The notes below the pieces were generated by a model, which ran no database searches, was not told the origin of the DNA, and worked only from the letters and a program-made list of their open reading frames with translations. Positions 8,337 through 17,009 of a stretch of 17,500 bases of DNA are shown piece by piece; position 1 is the stretch's first letter; the number at the start of each line of letters is the position of its first letter. The translations under genes were made by a program, and so were the position numbers. Source of the DNA: Actinidia chinensis (Eukaryota > Streptophyta > Magnoliopsida > Ericales > Actinidiaceae); contig CM018893.1 in the NCBI GenBank assembly GCA_009663005.1, positions 13,051,052-13,068,551 of the forward strand, written 5' to 3'.

Positions 8337-8800
8337 TGTTTGGGATAAAACACCAGGCGTAGTTTCATCAACCCTAATGATCGGGAAATGACAACACGCA
8401 CACACAAACAAGCAAGTAAGAAACAAACAATAAAGGGATACAGATCTTTTTTATGTGGTTTCGGCCAATTAGCCTACGTCCCGGCCAACACGCGAGTAGC
8501 AATTCACTAAAAACAAGTTTAGGATTACAATCTTCTCCCTCATCTTTCTCTCTCTATTAGCCTAGCTACCTTCTTTTTTATTCTCCTCGACTTCAACATC
8601 TATTTATCGAAAAACCTAGGAAGAGGATGACTTAAGCAATGATTTCATTTCAGCCGCATCGGAGACTTCGGACTTTGCCGTAATCGGATACTTGGCCTTT
8701 CCACAATGTAACTGACTTGGACTTTTGCCGCAATCGGAGACTTGGACTCAGTTGTAATTGAGACATTGAAAATGTTCAGGCCCCATTCCACATACCTACA
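8337..8800 (-). repeat. 5' LTR of the Tork-type copia element
   Basis: Direct repeat of 3650-4229 in the same order: CCTAATGATCGG, ACAAGCAAGTAAGAAACAAAC, the TGTGG...CCTACG motif (8453-8485), CAATTCACTAAAAA, CTCTATTAGCCTAGCTACC, CCTAGGAAGAGGATGACTTAAGC, then the CGGAGACTT subrepeats. It ends on the right at ...CATACCTACA (8800). The G-rich block seen in the 3' copy is absent, and substitutions and small indels are frequent. Its minus-strand TATA site is degraded. Confidence 0.9.
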
Positions 8801-8910
8801 CGTTGCTTTTCACCACCAAAATGAATTACTCAAGTAGGCTGAAACTCTTACGGGATATAGCCTTATATATTGTAGCTCGTGCGTGCTTGAATGCATTATA
8901 ATGTCACTGA

Positions 8911-9210
8911 CATATTGCATCTTGGCATGTGCCCTGACCCCGCCGTCGACTGTTGTGTCAGTAAGTAGGACCTGATTGGTAACTTAGCCAAGCATATCGT
9001 CGTTCTTTACCTTCTATCCATTGATGTGCCTCAAGATTGTCGTCGACCGTTGCGTCTCGACTAAGCTCCGGCACAGTGGCCCCTCTGAGCTTGTTATAAA
9101 GCGATAGTCTGACAACGGTTCTTCCCTAACTTGGTCAGAGTTGATGTCTGGTAGTGTCTCGAACAAGATCCAGCACAGAGACCCCGTTGAGCTCATCGCT
9201 AGTAGCAACA
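8911..9210. repeat. Degenerate ~97-bp tandem repeat, about three units
   Basis: ATGTGCC at 8927-8933 and 9024-9030 and CGTCGAC at 8944-8950 and 9041-9047 are each 97 bases apart. The phrase GTCTCGACTAAGCTCCGGCAC (from 9054) recurs as GTCTCGAACAAGATCCAGCAC (from 9155), a spacing of 101. It is followed in both by AG-G-CCCC-TGAGCT. The third unit is missing its left part. I know of no family with this unit. Confidence 0.7.
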
Positions 9211-9530
9211 GTCTGTAGTGTGGTGTGTTGTCCTACACTCGACATAGAATGTACTTGTTTATTTTATTCCCTTACAATTGTTCCCCAGTTCGCATGAGCT
9301 GGATCGATGCTAACTAAGGTCATAAGAGTTGGATGTCTGTTATGTTCAAAATTTCAAGCTCGGCAAGGTAGGTGTTCCAGTACCTGCCAGCTATCCAATC
9401 TTTGTACTATGGTGCCACACGTCGGGATCTGATTTGCTTTGTGCTCGATTTGGGCACAAATGCCGGAGTGCCCCCACTGCCCTTAGGAGTTGTTTGGATT
9501 TGCTTGGTGGAAACGTGGGGCGATTAGGTT

Positions 9531-9660
9531 GTCACGTGTTTGCTTTTGATTGATTCAGAGTAAATTTTGGCCCGCCGAAACGACACGCCTTAAGAGCGTG
9601 TTTGGCGAGTTTTTCCCGCCTCTTAGCCTTCCTATAAATAGCCCTCTCCTTCATGAACAC
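9531..9660 (+). promoter_or_regulatory. Promoter-like block: G-box and TATA box
   Basis: A palindromic CACGTG G-box at 9533-9538 sits about 95 bases upstream of TATAAATA at 9633-9640. A pyrimidine-rich patch, CCCTCTCCTTC, follows at about 9642-9652. This is the textbook layout of a plant core promoter, with a predicted start near 9665-9672. No convincing coding frame follows within several hundred bases, so it may drive a lost gene, a non-coding transcript or a transposon. Confidence 0.5.
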
Positions 9661-10680
9661 GGTGCTTCTAGAATTCTAGGACACTGTTTATTTGATGATA
9701 CAACTAGAATCCAAAGTAAAAGGGAACCACCCATTTTTTAAAACTGTTTTTTTTTTTAAATACACTTTTTTTGAAATTTATCCTAGTTTGGGATAATTAA
9801 TTTAGTTGATTTAGCTGCTGAGTTCTTTTTTGTTTTTAATAAATTTTTTTAATCATTGCAAAAGCTCTCTCTCTCCTTCCTCTCTCTCTCTCTATTTTTT
9901 GTTTGGGGCACCAGGTGCTTTAAAGACTGTTCCTCGCGTGCTACTTTGCTTTCCGCTTTTGTCCGCCCTCCCCATTCCCTCTCTCTCTCTCTCTCTAAAT
10001 AGAGACACGTATACTCTCTCTCTCTTGCCTTTTCAGGTGAGATATTCAAATCTCAGGCGAGCGTGCCTTTGAATCCTTTGTCCTGCCATAAATAAAATTA
10101 AAGTATGGGTAAATTACACTGAAAATGAAATTTTAAGAAACTATAGTTAACTCCATATTTTTCGTATAATTACACAATAACCCTCATCAAATTGACCATT
10201 TTACCCCTCATCTTACCCATGCATTACTTTTCTACCCCCTTATCCTACCCTTTTTTTCCTTGTAATATTTTTTCTCTCCATCTTCCCTCTTGTTAACCCT
10301 CACTCATCTCTCAAAGCACGGATACAAATATGTGATAAGAAGAAGATCAATAGATATGAATACGATGATACAAAAAATTAAAAAAAAAGTAAGACTGAAT
10401 ACATCCAGTATACATTTTAAAAACAAAAATATTATTTTTAGTATTTTGTTGTTTATAAAAATAAAACCAAAAGAATAGGAGTAAATTTATTTTGTTATTA
10501 AATCGTACATTCAATACATGATATGTAATCAAAACATTAGAATGGAATGTTGAAGCAACCAACAACCAAGAATAAATAATAATTTTATCGCGTATTACAG
10601 TAAAATAGTAAAATATATAGCAAATTAAAATTAAAAGAAAAAAATACCCAAAAAAATAAAAAAATATAAAAAATTGGAGC
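9661..10680. other. AT-rich and pyrimidine-rich stretch, no gene seen
   Basis: Frames here (for example 80 codons at 9830-10072 and 112 codons on the minus strand at 10347-10685) are made of low-complexity sequence and show no family features. GGGTAAATTACACT at about 10108 and the CCCTCATC...TTTTACCCCTCATC phrases at 10182-10214 resemble ends of non-autonomous plant transposons, but I see no inverted partner. Confidence 0.5.
9864..10025 (+). repeat. (CT)n microsatellite cluster
   Basis: Three CT-dinucleotide runs at about 9864-9893, 9979-9996 and 10013-10025, the last two flanking TAAATAGAGACACGTATA. Such CT runs are frequent in plant 5' leaders. With the TAAATAG in between they could form a second weak promoter or leader, but nothing downstream supports a gene. 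Confidence 0.75.
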
Positions 10681-11078
10681 CTCATTTATCCCCGCTATTG
10701 CATTCGGTGTTGTGTGATTATGTCAAAAACTTTGGAGTTGATTTATTGAAATCACAGGGACGTATTGTGATTAGCCTTACAGTTTGATTAGAATCTTGGG
10801 GTTTTATTCAAAATAGAAAAAACCTAGGGTTTCTGCGCACACGAAAGAGAAATCTAGTGCTAACAGGGTTAGATTTAGAGACCATAATGGGTTCGTGATT
10901 AGTAGCCTCGGAGAGAGAGAGAGAAATAGGGCTTCATTGTGCATGGTAGGTTTTGTTTGACCAAAATGAATTTACTTCTTAGCAGTTACTTTTGATAGGA
11001 ATTGGAGGGTGTTTATAGTTTTGGAAGTGTGGAAATAGCTGTTTTGGTAGAATGTTTTTTGCACAAAGACAATGATGA
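10681..11078. other. Possible relic of a plant gene 5' region
   Basis: A palindromic AAACCTAGGGTTT at 10820-10832 contains a telo-box-like motif, common upstream of translation-related plant genes, and a (GA)n run lies at 10911-10924. The ATG at 10887 opens only MGS before a stop. A CACAGGGACGTATTGTGATT phrase near 10755 resembles repeat DNA. There is no coding support on either strand, so this is at most a relic leader. Confidence 0.3.
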
Positions 11079-11108
11079 TTTTTTTATTTTTTTATTTTTT
11101 TATTTTTG
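11079..11108. repeat. (TTTTTTA)n simple repeat
   Basis: Four T-runs of five to seven bases separated by single A residues. Low-complexity sequence. Confidence 0.8.
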
Positions 11109-12660
11109 TTAGTGAGTGAGGTTAAGTAAATTTAAATTAGAGCAACTCCATTAGGTTAAGGAAATAGGGGTATTAGATCTGGCTGTTTCTATATGATAAA
11201 TACTGCCATTGAATAAATGTTAGGCTTACGTTATTTTTATTGGTTAATTGATCATATTGATCTTATTTATTAGATTTATATGTGTGTATATATATTAATT
11301 TAAAATATACAGATATTGATTACATTCGATTTTTTTAGAATTACATGCATACATTTTTCACGCTTTATAAGAGATTGACATACAAACGAAAAGGTCTCCT
11401 AATTAACTGTAGAAGGAGATCTCTTAATCTTATAGAATCTATATGTTATAAATTTCCAAATGCAATTATAACAATACACTTTTTCTTTTTAATTTTGAAT
11501 TTATTCCCATTTCATTGATATTGTTGTTCAAGCTTTCGATTGGTTATTATACCAACACACGATAATTTTTATCATATGGACGGCATGATGCATTTCACAT
11601 ATAATATAGTTTATTATACAGTATTTTCATGCAAATTTTATCATAATTGAATAATTGATCATTAACCATAAACCATAGTCATGGAAAACTTATCATAAAT
11701 ACTCAAACACCATGGGGAAAGCTGTAGTTAGAGAAAACCCATTTCATTTAATAATAAGCAAACCACAATTGTATAAAATCACCTTAATTATTCAAGATAG
11801 ATAAATTTTATCACTATATTAAATCAGAATGGGTTAGGCTTCAATACAAACTTCATCATCAAACAAGTTCATGAAAAAATTTATCATAAATACTGACCTT
11901 CAATTTGAAAACCCTTGGGTTTTGTTTAGGTCCAAAGAAACAAAGTATTGCGAATCTTAAACCCCCCCTGTCGGCCCGTGGGTTCCTCTCCGGGTTTTTA
12001 TTATCCCAGGCGGGACTCTCCCAGGATTCAGCAAGGAGATTGCAGGGAGACATTTTGCCCAGGTGCATATTAAAAAGGGGAAGGCAATTTGATGGTGCAA
12101 GATGCGCGGAATGAGTGAATAATAAGGCGTTTGTGTGATTATTTGAATAATTGTACTTTAGATTATTTTTTTTGAAAGCCTAGTACCCATCTACAAACTT
12201 TGGGCTCAACGGGAATCGGGCCTAAGAATCCCATTTCTAAACCCGCTCTTTAAACAGATTAGGGAGTGCAATCATAAAAATTCAATTCAGCAATTTCTCT
12301 TTTTAAAAGAGACAAGAAGATGATAAGAGAGATCTATTTAAAGATTTTCCTATATAGACTGTTGGGACTTGGGAGGTGGAAAAATAGAGATTTGCAGTTC
12401 CGTAGTCCTCCAACACTAAAACCTCGTATTGCTCTTTCTATAGTCTTATCATTGGTTCATTTTTATAATTTGAACGACATTTATAGAGTCATTTATCATA
12501 TAATATATTCAAAAAATCATACTTGCCGTTTATTTATTTTTTTAAAAATGTGTTGTGTTTAGATCATATAATTTGTTAGCCTATGGCGTCAATCCGATTA
12601 TTTTTAAATTATTTATAATAACACAAATTCTATCTTAGTGCTCTAATATATTTAATTCAA
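11109..12660. other. AT-rich stretch with one GC-rich block, no gene recognised
   Basis: TTAGAGCAACTCCATTAGG at about 11139 resembles one end of a plant MITE, but the inverted partner is not visible. A ~25-base phrase CATGGAAAACTTATCATAAATACT (11680) recurs as CATGAAAAAATTTATCATAAATACT (11869), which suggests a small duplication. The block 11960-12065 is markedly GC-rich and open on both strands (69 codons each), but I do not recognise either product. The rest is low complexity up to the copia LTR. Confidence 0.45.
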
Positions 12661-12896
12661 GTTGATGATAGTGGCAAGAAACATTCAGAACATATTCGCA
12701 GGAGTAACAATAATCGAAGATTATTTGAACTGCCAAGCAGAAAGCCTCAAGCACTGAAGATCTCAAAATGAAGAACTTTTATTAGGGTATTTTATTAAGT
12801 TTTGTATGTGTTGGAATTCTTGAAGCTCAAAATGACATTAATATCTTCATGCATTTTAAAATACAAAAGGCCTTAAAACCAGAATCTTAAAAATGA

Positions 12897-13215
12897 GCTA
12901 GCAATAAATTTTTAATTTTGAAAATTTGGATTTCAAGTGTGAAAAAATTAGCTGAGCAATAATTTTGACTTTGAAAATGTGATTGCAATTTTAAAAAAAT
13001 ATGCTAGCAACAATTTCGGAATTTGAAAATTTGATTCCACGTTTGAAAAATTTGTTAGCAACAATTTCTGACTGTGAAAATGTGGTTGCAACTTTGAAAA
13101 ATTGTAGAAAGAATTCTGCTTTGAAAATGTAGTTGAAACTTGAAATTTGGATAGCAACAATTTCTGACTTTGATAATGGATTTTAAAATTTGAAAATGGC
13201 TAGCAAAATTTCAAT
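12897..13215 (+). repeat. ~50-bp tandem array inside the LTR, six units plus a partial
   Basis: Units start with a GCTAGCAACAATTTCTG-like phrase near 12897, 12951, 13003, 13054, 13104, 13150 and 13199, giving steps of 54, 52, 51, 50, 46 and 49. Each has two TTTGAAAAT blocks separated by GTGGTTGCAA-like sequence. Units differ by substitutions and small indels, so the array is old. Its minus strand happens to be open for 70 codons as a Phe-Ser-Lys-Leu-Leu repeat, which is a by-product of the tandem pattern. Confidence 0.85.
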
Positions 13216-13661
13216 TCCCTCCAACGGTTATATTATTGCAAGCCTATTAAATTATATCCTAGCTCATTTTGAAAGACAATCAAGTGAGGGAAAAAACAAG
13301 TTTAAAAACTCATAGCAGACTTCTTTCAATTTCCTTTGAGCCTTCAGTTTGCTTCATACAAGAGTTCGAGTGAGGAGATAATCATTGTAAAAAGCTTCAT
13401 TTGGATATCCTTCTCAAAAAGGAGAATTGTTATTGTGAGAGAATCTCAAATCCTATCACTAGTGATTGTATCAGAGGGTTGGTGTGACCCTGAGGGTTTG
13501 GTGTGAAGCCTGTGGAGGTGTGAAGGGAATTTTCCACTGCTGAAGACGGTGGTTTGCTCTTACGTTAAAGGTTTGAAAATCCACCGAAGGAGTTGGGATT
13601 AGTGGATTGAAATCTCAAGTGGTGTGCTTGGGGAGTGGAGTAGGTCAGGTAGACGAACCAC

Positions 13662-13668
13662 TATAAAT
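13662..13668 (+). promoter_or_regulatory. TATA-like TATAAAT in the LTR
   Basis: TATAAAT inside GAACCACTATAAATTG, about 180 bases before the LTR end. It could be the U3 TATA box, with a transcript beginning near 13695, but its role is inferred from position and sequence alone. Other AT-rich candidates exist nearby. Confidence 0.35.
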
Positions 13669-13852
13669 TGTTCTGGTTTGAATCTCTCTCCACTATCTCT
13701 TTATTATTGTTGCTTATTTATATTCTTTGCATTATACAGCCCTTTCTTTAAATAATTTTAAACTCTTAATTCAGTATAATTTTTATAAAAGACAAAGTTT
13801 GTCAACAACCCTATTCACCCCCCTCGTAGGGTGGATTATCGGGGCCAACAAT

Positions 13853-13865
13853 TGGTATCAGCGCC
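13853..13865 (+). other. Primer-binding site of the Sirevirus-like element
   Basis: TGGTATCAGCGCC two bases after the LTR end CA. This matches the initiator-Met tRNA complementary site TGGTATCAGAGCC with a single A-to-C change, so it is nearly intact despite the decay elsewhere. Confidence 0.9.
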
Positions 13866-13906
13866 TAACTCTTAATATTGGCGGAAACATCCAAAGAGGT
13901 ACGGAC

Positions 13907-15490
13907 ATGGCAAACACAAATGGAATGATCTTCGCCGAAGGACACGCCTCAAAAATAGGCCTCTTTATTTAATGGAAGAATCAGATACAATGAAAAATAG
14001 GATGAGAAATTTATATTCAAGCCTTGGATATGAGGCTTGAAAAAATCATTGAGATGGTCCCTTATATTTCCCACGAAAAATAGTTGATAAGACAAAAGTC
14101 ATTTAAAACTGAGGAAGAATGGGAATAAGATGATTCACGCTTAATTCAACTTCATGCTAAAGTATAATACGTTATATTGGGCTTTAGATGCAATGGAATT
14201 AACCGAATCTCTGCTGCGAAGCCGCAAAGGAAATATTGCGATAAACTTGTGAAATAACTATGAAGTACAAATAAGTAAAAGAATCGAAATCAGTAGGTTA
14301 GTTCATGAGTATGAATTATTTGATGAAAATCTGAAGAATCTATTTCTAAGATGTTTACTAGAATTTATTTAAATTATAAAGCATTAAAATCTCTTGGCAA
14401 ATGTTTATACTAATGTGGGAAAAATGTGAGAAATTATTAGGGTCCCTTGCCAAACATTGGGATGTAAAAGTTACAGCTATGAAGAAGCTAGATCTCACAA
14501 CGATGAGTCTTGATGAACTCTTGCGTTCACTCATGACCCATGAGATCATGTTGAAGGGACGAGAAGAAGAAGAGCAAAGCCCAAAAGAAGTCTCGCATCA
14601 AATCCTCTCATAAAGAAGTGAGGAAGAAGAAGAGGAAAGTGAAGAGATAAAGAAATGTCATTCTCACAAACGATTCAAAAGGTTATGAAGAAAGGAGAAA
14701 AAACATTCAATAAGAAGTATAATATGAAAGAGACTCCTACGGCGACCAAGCAAAAAAGATCCTCCAACTTGCGTCGAGCTGAAACAAGCCGGACGCTATA
14801 AATCAGATTGCCCTCGCTTAAGAAGGAAGGAAAGAAATTCAAAAGAAAAGCCTTAAGTAACTGGATGATTCAGAAGGGAAGCGAATCAGAACAAGAGGAG
14901 AGCGAAAGGAGAGAGGAGGTAAGTATTTTGAATACTGATGATGAAGTACTTCTTATGGAAGAAACTCAAGATTGTCTATGATGAGTTATGTGAAAATACT
15001 ATAAAAATTACATGCTAAATACATAACTTTAAAAAGAAAGAACTGAATTTTGAAGAGATAGCTACTTAAAAAATAAAAATGAAATTACTCAAAAGAACAA
15101 TAATCTGACTCCAAGATTAAGTCGTCAATGAATCTAGAAGAAGAAAATACTAGACTTAAAAGAAACCATTGAAAGATTTAAACAAAAAAAGTTTAGCAAA
15201 TTTGTAAATGGAAAAGAAATTTCGATATGCTACTTGGAAGACAAAAGTGTGTCTTCAATAAGGAAGGTTAGGATATGCCCGAAGAATAAACAAATATGTT
15301 ATAAGAACTTTGTTGATAAAGAATCATACTTAAATTCCTTCATTCACTACTGGGCAAGTCCGTGGAAGAAATGGGACATATTATAGATGATTGTCATATG
15401 AAGAAACTTTTTTTAAAGAAAACTTATAGGGAATTAAATCCTAAAAAATATAACCATTGGAACACCGTAAGTTTTGGGTACCCAAAATAA
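13907..15490 (+). pseudogene. Gag of the Sirevirus-like element, broken
   Basis: The nucleocapsid precursor. Start chosen at ATG 13907, 42 bases after the PBS, reading MANTNGMIFAEGHASKIGLF before a stop at 13972. The EGH...PPLF-type opening of UBN2 gag is recognisable. Later blocks: an AMELNRISAAKP-like segment about 14190-14225 after TLYWALD, HEYELF near 14306, GSLAKHWDVKVTAMKKLDL and SLDELLRSLMTHEIM (14440-14550), then a Glu/Lys-rich run. A first CCHC knuckle lies at 14771-14812, a coiled Lys/Glu region at 14940-15230, a second Cys/His region around 15345-15400, and NPKKYNHWNTV near 15435-15470. Stops or frameshifts occur throughout. Confidence 0.85.
14771..14812 (+). other. Gag zinc knuckle missing two ligands
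   Basis: The 14 codons read C-V-E-L-K-Q-A-G-R-Y-K-S-D-C. A CX2CX4HX4C knuckle needs Cys, Cys, His and Cys. The first and last Cys are present, but the second Cys is Leu and the His is Arg. RNA packaging by this knuckle would be lost. Confidence 0.8.
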
Positions 15491-15589
15491 AATAATATGT
15501 ATTTAAGCTGACCATCACGGACCAAGAAAATTTGAGTACTAAAAGAGTTATTTGATTCTTTGTAGAGGTATGCCTTTAAGTCCATATGG

Positions 15590-15720
15590 GAGCTCAAAAC
15601 GAGATGGTTCATGAATAGCGCATTTGCTCAAGACATATGACGGGAAGACAAATCAAAGCTGTCATCTTTCAACACCCAAGGATGGAGGATAGGGATTTGT
15701 TCACATTTTGGTGATAACTC
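15590..15720 (+). pseudogene. Protease region, catalytic Asp replaced
   Basis: The element's aspartic protease, which would cut Gag-Pol. From 15605 the frame reads W-F-M-N-S-A-F-A-Q-D-I, then a stop, then REDKSKLSSF and GDNSKGKISS. The family motif at this place is W-x-x-D-S-G-C-x-x-H-M. Here the Asp codon is AAT (Asn, 15614-15616) and the Gly is Ala. The surrounding DKSKF...FGDN-K-GKI pattern is well kept, so identification is sure while activity is excluded. It lies between Gag and the GAG-pre-integrase region as expected. Confidence 0.85.
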
Positions 15721-16140
15721 AAAAGGTAAAATTAGTAGTGTAGGAAATATTAACAATATCATCTTGCATTGAAAATATTCTACTAGTGATGTCTTAAACA
15801 TATCTAAAAGTATAAGCCAAATATGTGATAAAGATTATAAGGTTATATTTGATTAAAAATAACTGCATAATTACGAAGGCTCTTAATGATAAATATTATT
15901 TATTGACTCGCATGGAAATGTATACACCGTTAATTTTGATAGTCTAGTTAGCAAGAGGTTAAATGTATTGCGGTTATAATGAAAAAGCTGGTTATGGCAT
16001 CGAAGAATTAGGAATGCTAGCATGGATTTGATTCATAAATTGAATAAACAGGAGTTAGTGAAAGGTTTTACCTAAAATCAGTTTGTAAGATTAAAATTTT
16101 GTTGAGGCATGTCAACTAGGGAAGCAACATAAAAACATCT
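15721..16140 (+). pseudogene. GAG-pre-integrase zinc finger region, broken
   Basis: Joins protease to integrase and binds zinc through HHCC. At 15986-16045 the frame SWLWHRRIRNASMDLIHKLN keeps the first His (15998-16000), but the second, in the LGH position, is Asn (16013-16015). EACQLGKQHK at 16104-16133 supplies the second Cys of the CxxC pair in a different frame, and the first Cys codon is now Glu or Ala. Stops separate these blocks. NIIL and ENILLV near 15760-15790 mark the upstream strand. Confidence 0.85.
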
Positions 16141-16900
16141 TTTTCAAAAAAGAAAAAATATTTCACATCTAGACCACTTCAACTCTGCCATAGGATTTGT
16201 TTGGTCCCAGTAGGGGTTGCTGTCTTGGTTGTTGAAAAAAAAATTTGCCGCATTTGTAATGTTGATGATTTTTCGACGTTTTACATGGGTATTATTCCTA
16301 CTCACAAAAAATGAAGCCACACTGCATTGCAACATTTTATAAAAAGACACAACAAATGAAATAGGTTGCACATCACCAATATCGTAGGGATAGAGGTAGA
16401 GAGTTTGATAATCAAGATATTGAAAAATATTGCGATGATCACGGTTTTTCACACAAACTTCTCTGCCAACTAGAACACTCAACAAAATGGAGTTTAGTTG
16501 TTGAACGTAAAATAGATCTCTTCAAGAAAATGGCTTAGCACCATGTTAAATGAACATTAATTTACCATAAGTAGATTTTGGGCTGCAGGTGTAAATACAG
16601 CTTGCTTGTTATATGATAAATCGTTGTTAGTCATAGATCAAAATTTGAAAAGAATCCTACGAGCTTTGGAAAGGAGAACACCCAATATTGATATTTCAAA
16701 GTATTGGTTGTAAAGGTTTATCCTAAATGACCAAAGATTAATTGGATTAAATTGATGCTAATCTAATAAAGGCAATTATTGGTTATTCTACTAATAGCAA
16801 AGCTTATAGAGTATTATAACAAAGAACTTCAACTATTGAAGAAGAGTCTATACATGTTGCATTTGATGAAGTTGTTCTTTCAAACTAAGAACTGATGATA
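16141..16900 (+). pseudogene. Integrase of the Sirevirus-like element, broken
   Basis: The rve-type DDE transposase domain. Blocks: TSRPLQL near 16168-16188, then DLFGPS at 16194-16211 (first Asp, preceded by a stop), NVDDFSTFYMG near 16238-16270, LTKNEA near 16298-16315, RDRGREFDNQDIEKYCDDHG at about 16384-16443 (second Asp kept, Gly to Arg), and TQQNGV then ERK near 16470-16515, split by a one-base shift (third acidic residue kept). Then come LFKKMA, INRV-like remnants, the KAYRVYNKRT pattern near 16800-16830 and ESIHVAFDE near 16840-16872. Order matches the family. Confidence 0.88.
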
Positions 16901-17009
16901 ATGATGATGATAATTAATGCTACCGAAAAATAAGGGATAATAATATTAATTAAAAGATCAAATCTATCAAGACTCTAATAAATAAGAAAGTATGAAAAAA
17001 AGGCATTTC

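Larger units (their letters stand above)
3650..8800 (-). mobile_element. Ty1/copia LTR retrotransposon, Tork/Tnt1 type, decayed
   Basis: A full-length but dead class I element of about 5.15 kb, typical of Tork elements. Its parts in minus-strand order are the 5' LTR (8337-8800), PBS, gag (from 8292), protease, integrase, reverse transcriptase, RNase H, PPT and 3' LTR (3650-4229). Integrase before RT is diagnostic of copia. The protein fragments match the Tnt1/Tork lineage from memory of that family, but no frame is continuous for more than about 170 codons. Divergent LTRs imply an old insertion. Five-base flanks (GAAAG on the left, CGTTG on the right) do not match, so the target duplication has decayed or a boundary was lost. 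Confidence 0.93.
8801..9660. other. Non-coding stretch with tandem repeat and promoter-like block
   Basis: It begins immediately right of the copia LTR. It is more GC-rich than its surroundings from about 8920 to 9640. Frames of up to 74 codons exist on the plus strand and 64 on the minus strand, but none resembles a known protein. The repeat and the TATA block are listed separately. A short likeness of 8811-8835 (CACCACCAAAATG...TTACTCAA) to the element's internal sequence near 4249-4302 is too weak to call. Confidence 0.45.
12661..13850 (+). repeat. 5' LTR of the Sirevirus-like element
   Basis: The right end is firm: ...CACCCCCCTCGTAGGGTGGATTATCGGGGCCAACA at 13850 is followed by ATTGGTATCA. 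The left end is placed where GTTGATGATAGTGG begins, near 12661, because many plant copia LTRs open with a TGTTGATGATG-like phrase and because CAAGCACTGAAGATCTCAAA follows. No second LTR is present to confirm it, so the left end may be off by tens of bases. Later parts, GTGTGCTTGGGGAGTGGAG and GAACCACTATAAATTG (13623-13670), are also typical of this LTR type. The length of about 1.19 kb suits the lineage. Confidence 0.75.

Noticed and set aside
9849..10072. Frames in the CT-rich cluster (Arg-Glu repeats on the minus strand, Ser-Leu repeats on the plus strand)
   Set aside because: Simple-sequence translation. No sign of a real protein.
10347..10685. 112-codon minus-strand frame rich in Phe/Ile/Tyr
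   Set aside because: AT-rich low-complexity sequence gives a hydrophobic product by chance. No promoter or domain supports it.
11139..11157. MITE end (TTAGAGCAACTCCATTAGG)
   Set aside because: Resembles a plant MITE terminus, but no inverted partner or flanking duplication was found nearby.
12948..13160. 70-codon minus-strand repetitive protein
   Set aside because: A direct by-product of the ~50-bp tandem array. The repeating Phe-Ser-Lys-Leu-Leu pattern tracks the DNA unit.
12897..13215. CRISPR-like array
   Set aside because: The units are contiguous degenerate tandem repeats without unique spacers, inside a plant LTR.
16144..16485. 113-codon minus-strand frame
   Set aside because: It is antisense to the clear integrase motifs of the plus-strand element and has no family features of its own.
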